Origin: Gemmatimonadales bacterium
GTDB lineage: Bacteria; Gemmatimonadota; Gemmatimonadetes; Gemmatimonadales; GWC2-71-9
Length of the DNA stretch: 64,000 nt
NCBI GenBank assembly: GCA_036265815.1
Contig: DATAOI010000058.1
Location: 1 to 64,000, forward strand
Reading direction: 5' to 3'
Shown piece by piece: positions 61,882 to 64,000 of the stretch (its first letter is position 1; every line of letters begins with the position of its first letter). A model generated the notes under the pieces. That model searched no databases. It was given only the letters and a program-made list of their open reading frames with translations, and was not told the origin of the DNA. A program made the translations under genes and the position numbers.

Positions 61882-62641
61882 CAACGTGCTCCAGGCAGCG
61901 CTCCGGCGGGAACGGGTGATCATGGCCCTGGGGCTGCTCGGGCTCGCCGCGCTGGCGTGGGTATACATCGTACGCCTCGCGGTGCCGCGGATGGAGATGT
62001 CCATGCCGATGGGAGCCGCCGGCTGGAGCATCGAGGAGCTCGGCTGGCTGGTGACGATGTGGACGGTCATGATGGTGGCCATGATGATTCCCTCCGCCAC
62101 GCCAGCCATTGTGCAGTACGCCGACGTCTCTCGCCGCCGGCGCGCTCGGTCCCTCCCGGCCGTCTCTGCCGGCTGGTTCACGCTGGGCTATCTGCTCGCC
62201 TGGACGGCCTTCGCCATCGTCGCGGCCACCGCCCAATGGGTGCTGCACCGCGCCGCGCTGCTCTCCCCGGCGATGACCAGTGCGAGCCCGCTGCTGGGCG
62301 GGGGGCTGCTCATTGCGGCGGGGCTGTACCAGTGGCTTCCGCTCAAGGGCATGTGCCTCACCCATTGCCGCTCGCCTCTGGGAGTCTTCGCGGCCGATTG
62401 GCGGGAGGGACCGGGCGGCGCGCTCACGATGGGTCTCCGCCACGGCAGTCACTGTGTAGGCTGCTGCTGGCTGCTGATGGCGCTGCTCTTCGTGGCCGGC
62501 GTGATGAACTTGCTCTGGATCGCGGCGATCGCGGGATTCGTGCTGGTGGAGAAGGTGGTGCCGGGGGGCCGGGTGGTGGGCCGTGTGGCGGGGGCGGCGC
62601 TGCTGGGTTGGGGCGTGCTCACGCTGGCCGGTCGAGTCTGA
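61859..62641 (+). CDS. DUF2182 metal-binding membrane protein
   Basis: 260 residues with six to seven membrane segments. The family core is clear: 'WTVMMVAMMIPSATPAI', 'LPLKGMCLTHCRSPLG' (Cys-His), 'ALTMGLRHGSHCVGCCWLLMALLF' (His and three Cys) and 'GVMNLLWIAAIAGFVLVEKVVPGG'. The Met, His and Cys residues suggest copper or another soft metal. Family members are often near DUF1326 genes, which are absent here. The start may be the ATG at 61859 (typical N-terminus 'MAGPTSGSN') or at 61793. It lies 5 nt upstream of the flavoprotein gene start. Confidence 0.88.
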   Translation: MAGPTSGSNVLQAALRRERVIMALGLLGLAALAWVYIVRLAVPRMEMSMPMGAAGWSIEELGWLVTMWTVMMVAMMIPSATPAIVQYADVSRRRRARSLPAVSAGWFTLGYLLAWTAFAIVAATAQWVLHRAALLSPAMTSASPLLGGGLLIAAGLYQWLPLKGMCLTHCRSPLGVFAADWREGPGGALTMGLRHGSHCVGCCWLLMALLFVAGVMNLLWIAAIAGFVLVEKVVPGGRVVGRVAGAALLGWGVLTLAGRV

Positions 62642-62646
62642 TCCCG

Positions 62647-64000
62647 GTGGGCGCAGCCCTGCGCGCGAGTCCCACTGCCGCCGTCCTGGGCCGGATCGGT
62701 CTGCCCGAGCCGGTGCGTCAGCTGGCCGCGCGGCCGTGGGATGTCATCGTGGTGGGGGCCGGGCACAACGGGCTCGCCTGCGCGGCCTATCTGGCCCGCG
62801 CCGGCCGACGAGTGCTCGTGCTGGAGGCGCGGGCAAACGTGGGCGGCGCCTGCACGCTGGAGGAGCCCTGGCCCGGGGTCCGGATGTCGCCCTGCGCGTA
62901 CGTGGTAGGTCTGCTGCATCCGCTGGTCATGCGGGAGCTCGATCTGCCGGGGCATGGGTTCCGCTGGACGCCGGCAGCGGGCGGGCTGTTCGTTCCGTTC
63001 GAGGACGGGAGCAGCATCCAGCTGTGGAACGACGACGCCCGCTGCGAGGAGGAGATCCGCCTCTTCGCCCCGGGCGACCTCTCCGGTTGGCGGGCGATGC
63101 AGGCGGTGAAGCGGCGGCTCCGCGACGCGCTCCGTCCCGAGGGCGACGGCGATCTCTGGGCGGACCCCGCGCCGCGCCGGGAGGAGATCGAGCGCCGGCT
63201 TCGGGGGGACGCCGAAGCGCGTGGCCTGCTCTTCGAGTGGTCGATGGTGGAGCTGGTGGAGCGCTACCTCGCGGACGAGCGGATGCAGCTGGCCTACCTG
63301 GGGCAGGGGATCATCGGCACCAACGCCAGCCCGCACGATCCGGGCACCGCCTCGGTCTACTATCACCACGCCTCGGGCCGGATGGACGGGATGCCGGGAA
63401 CCTGGGGCTACGTCGCCGGCGGCATGGGAATGATCTCGTTCCTGCTCTGCGACATCGCCCGGGAAGCGGGGGCGGTGATCGCCACCCAGGTTCCGGTCGC
63501 GCGGATCCGACCGGGAGAAGGCGTGGAGCTCGCGTCCGGCGAGCTGATTCAGGCGCCGCGAGTGGTCTCCAATGCTGACCCGCGCATGACCCTGTCGCTG
63601 CTGGACGGTGCGGCAGATCCGGCGTGGTCCCGCCAGGTGCTGGCGGTGCCGATCGAGGGGGTCACCGTCAAGGTCAACATGATGCTGCGGGAGCTGCCCG
63701 ATTTCACGGCCCGCCCCGGCACGTGCGAGCCGCACCACACCGGCCAGGTGAACACGCCACTCAGCAAGGACGAGTGGCGGAGCCACCACCGGGCCGCCAA
63801 CGCGGGGCTGCTTCCGCCGCGGACCTGGAACGAGCTCTATCTGCAGACGGTCTTCGACCCCAGCGTGGCGCCCCCGGGGGTCCACACGCTCAGCGTGTTC
63901 GCGCAGTACGTGCCGTATCGGTTTCGGGACGGAAGCTGGGAGGCGCGGCGGGAGGAAGTGGGGCGAGTGGTCGTGGAGTCGATCGCGCGCTTCTGCAGCA
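62647..64000 (+). CDS. phytoene-desaturase-like FAD oxidoreductase (3' end outside window)
   Basis: The first 451 residues are present; the frame runs off the window. The FAD-binding dinucleotide fold is 'DVIVVGAGHNGLACAAYLARAGRRVLVLEARANVGGAC'. Later pieces 'GTWGYVAGGMGMISFLL' and 'VVSNADPRMTLSLL' fit the carotenoid-desaturase/PYROXD2-like group of NAD(P)/FAD-dependent oxidoreductases. The substrate is unknown; there is no carotenoid gene in the window. The start is probably the GTG at 62647, five bases after the DUF2182 stop, so the two genes form an operon. The opposite strand has a long open frame here, which is an antisense shadow. Confidence 0.9.
   Translation, partial: MGAALRASPTAAVLGRIGLPEPVRQLAARPWDVIVVGAGHNGLACAAYLARAGRRVLVLEARANVGGACTLEEPWPGVRMSPCAYVVGLLHPLVMRELDLPGHGFRWTPAAGGLFVPFEDGSSIQLWNDDARCEEEIRLFAPGDLSGWRAMQAVKRRLRDALRPEGDGDLWADPAPRREEIERRLRGDAEARGLLFEWSMVELVERYLADERMQLAYLGQGIIGTNASPHDPGTASVYYHHASGRMDGMPGTWGYVAGGMGMISFLLCDIAREAGAVIATQVPVARIRPGEGVELASGELIQAPRVVSNADPRMTLSLLDGAADPAWSRQVLAVPIEGVTVKVNMMLRELPDFTARPGTCEPHHTGQVNTPLSKDEWRSHHRAANAGLLPPRTWNELYLQTVFDPSVAPPGVHTLSVFAQYVPYRFRDGSWEARREEVGRVVVESIARFCS

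Noticed and set aside
62449-63885. Long minus-strand open frame of 478 codons
   Set aside because: It is antisense to the flavoprotein gene (62647 onward), whose plus-strand reading has clear FAD motifs. The minus reading is His/Arg/Pro-rich with no domain.
1-64000. tRNA or rRNA genes, transposases, integrases or phage genes
   Set aside because: I looked for the usual motifs and protein families and found none that I could support.

Overview
The window is GC-rich, densely coded bacterial chromosome with no phage, plasmid or IS genes and no rRNA or tRNA gene that I could see. The gene content fits Gemmatimonadota best: a Ser/Thr kinase fused to a TolB-like/TPR receptor, many secreted peptidases and hydrolases with '...AQ' signal peptides, a DUF4142 lipoprotein, a Rieske/cytochrome b-c complex, and an S21 with a basic tail. 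This placement is inference from content; there is no 16S gene here. Acidobacteriota or a related soil phylum is not excluded.

Layout. 0-8.4 kb: small membrane proteins, rmuC, a DUF4142 lipoprotein, an APC permease, a receptor-type Ser/Thr kinase and surE. 8.4-12.3 kb: a diacylglycerol-kinase-like lipid kinase, then a three-gene unit (CMD/AhpD-like protein, mycofactocin-type SDR, MFS exporter). 12.4-23.1 kb, mostly minus strand: two hybrid histidine kinases, a CPA2 antiporter, Rieske protein and a cytochrome b fused to cytochrome c, with a stand-alone receiver protein nearby. 23.1-32.2 kb: M48 protease, SnoaL-like protein, NagB/PIG-L fusion, amidohydrolase, a glycine-zipper lipoprotein and an M20 peptidase. 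32.5-35.2 kb: an 877-residue protein that is almost entirely coiled coil. 35.2-43.1 kb: a translationally coupled RND efflux operon whose fourth gene is a CocE-type serine hydrolase. 43.2-50 kb: SDR plus UdgX-type DNA glycosylase, penicillin acylase, aldo/keto reductase plus homoserine-dehydrogenase-like protein. 50-58 kb: RMD1/YagE protein, rpsU with a structured leader, a TetR regulator, a decayed hrpB pseudogene, a sigma-70 factor and orphan proteins. 58-64 kb: DUF1097, PBP4-type DD-peptidase, alanyl-tRNA editing protein, DUF2182, and a phytoene-desaturase-like flavoprotein cut by the window end.

How the genes work together. Adjacent genes are often coupled by a four-base GTGA overlap (six cases), with GTG rather than ATG as the downstream start. 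The energy block pairs a bc-type quinol oxidase module with a cation/proton antiporter and hybrid kinases in one orientation, which suggests but does not prove sensing of redox or ion state. Efflux is linked to hydrolysis by the MFP-RND-OMF-hydrolase operon.

Most unusual structure. Gene ends in this window carry islands of short tandem repeats (units of 9, 10, 12 or 14 nt), often facing an inverted copy so that a long hairpin can form. Several of them supply the stop codon and last residues of the flanking genes. I regard these repeats, the coiled-coil protein, the rpsU leader and the multiply frameshifted hrpB as the items most worth a second look.
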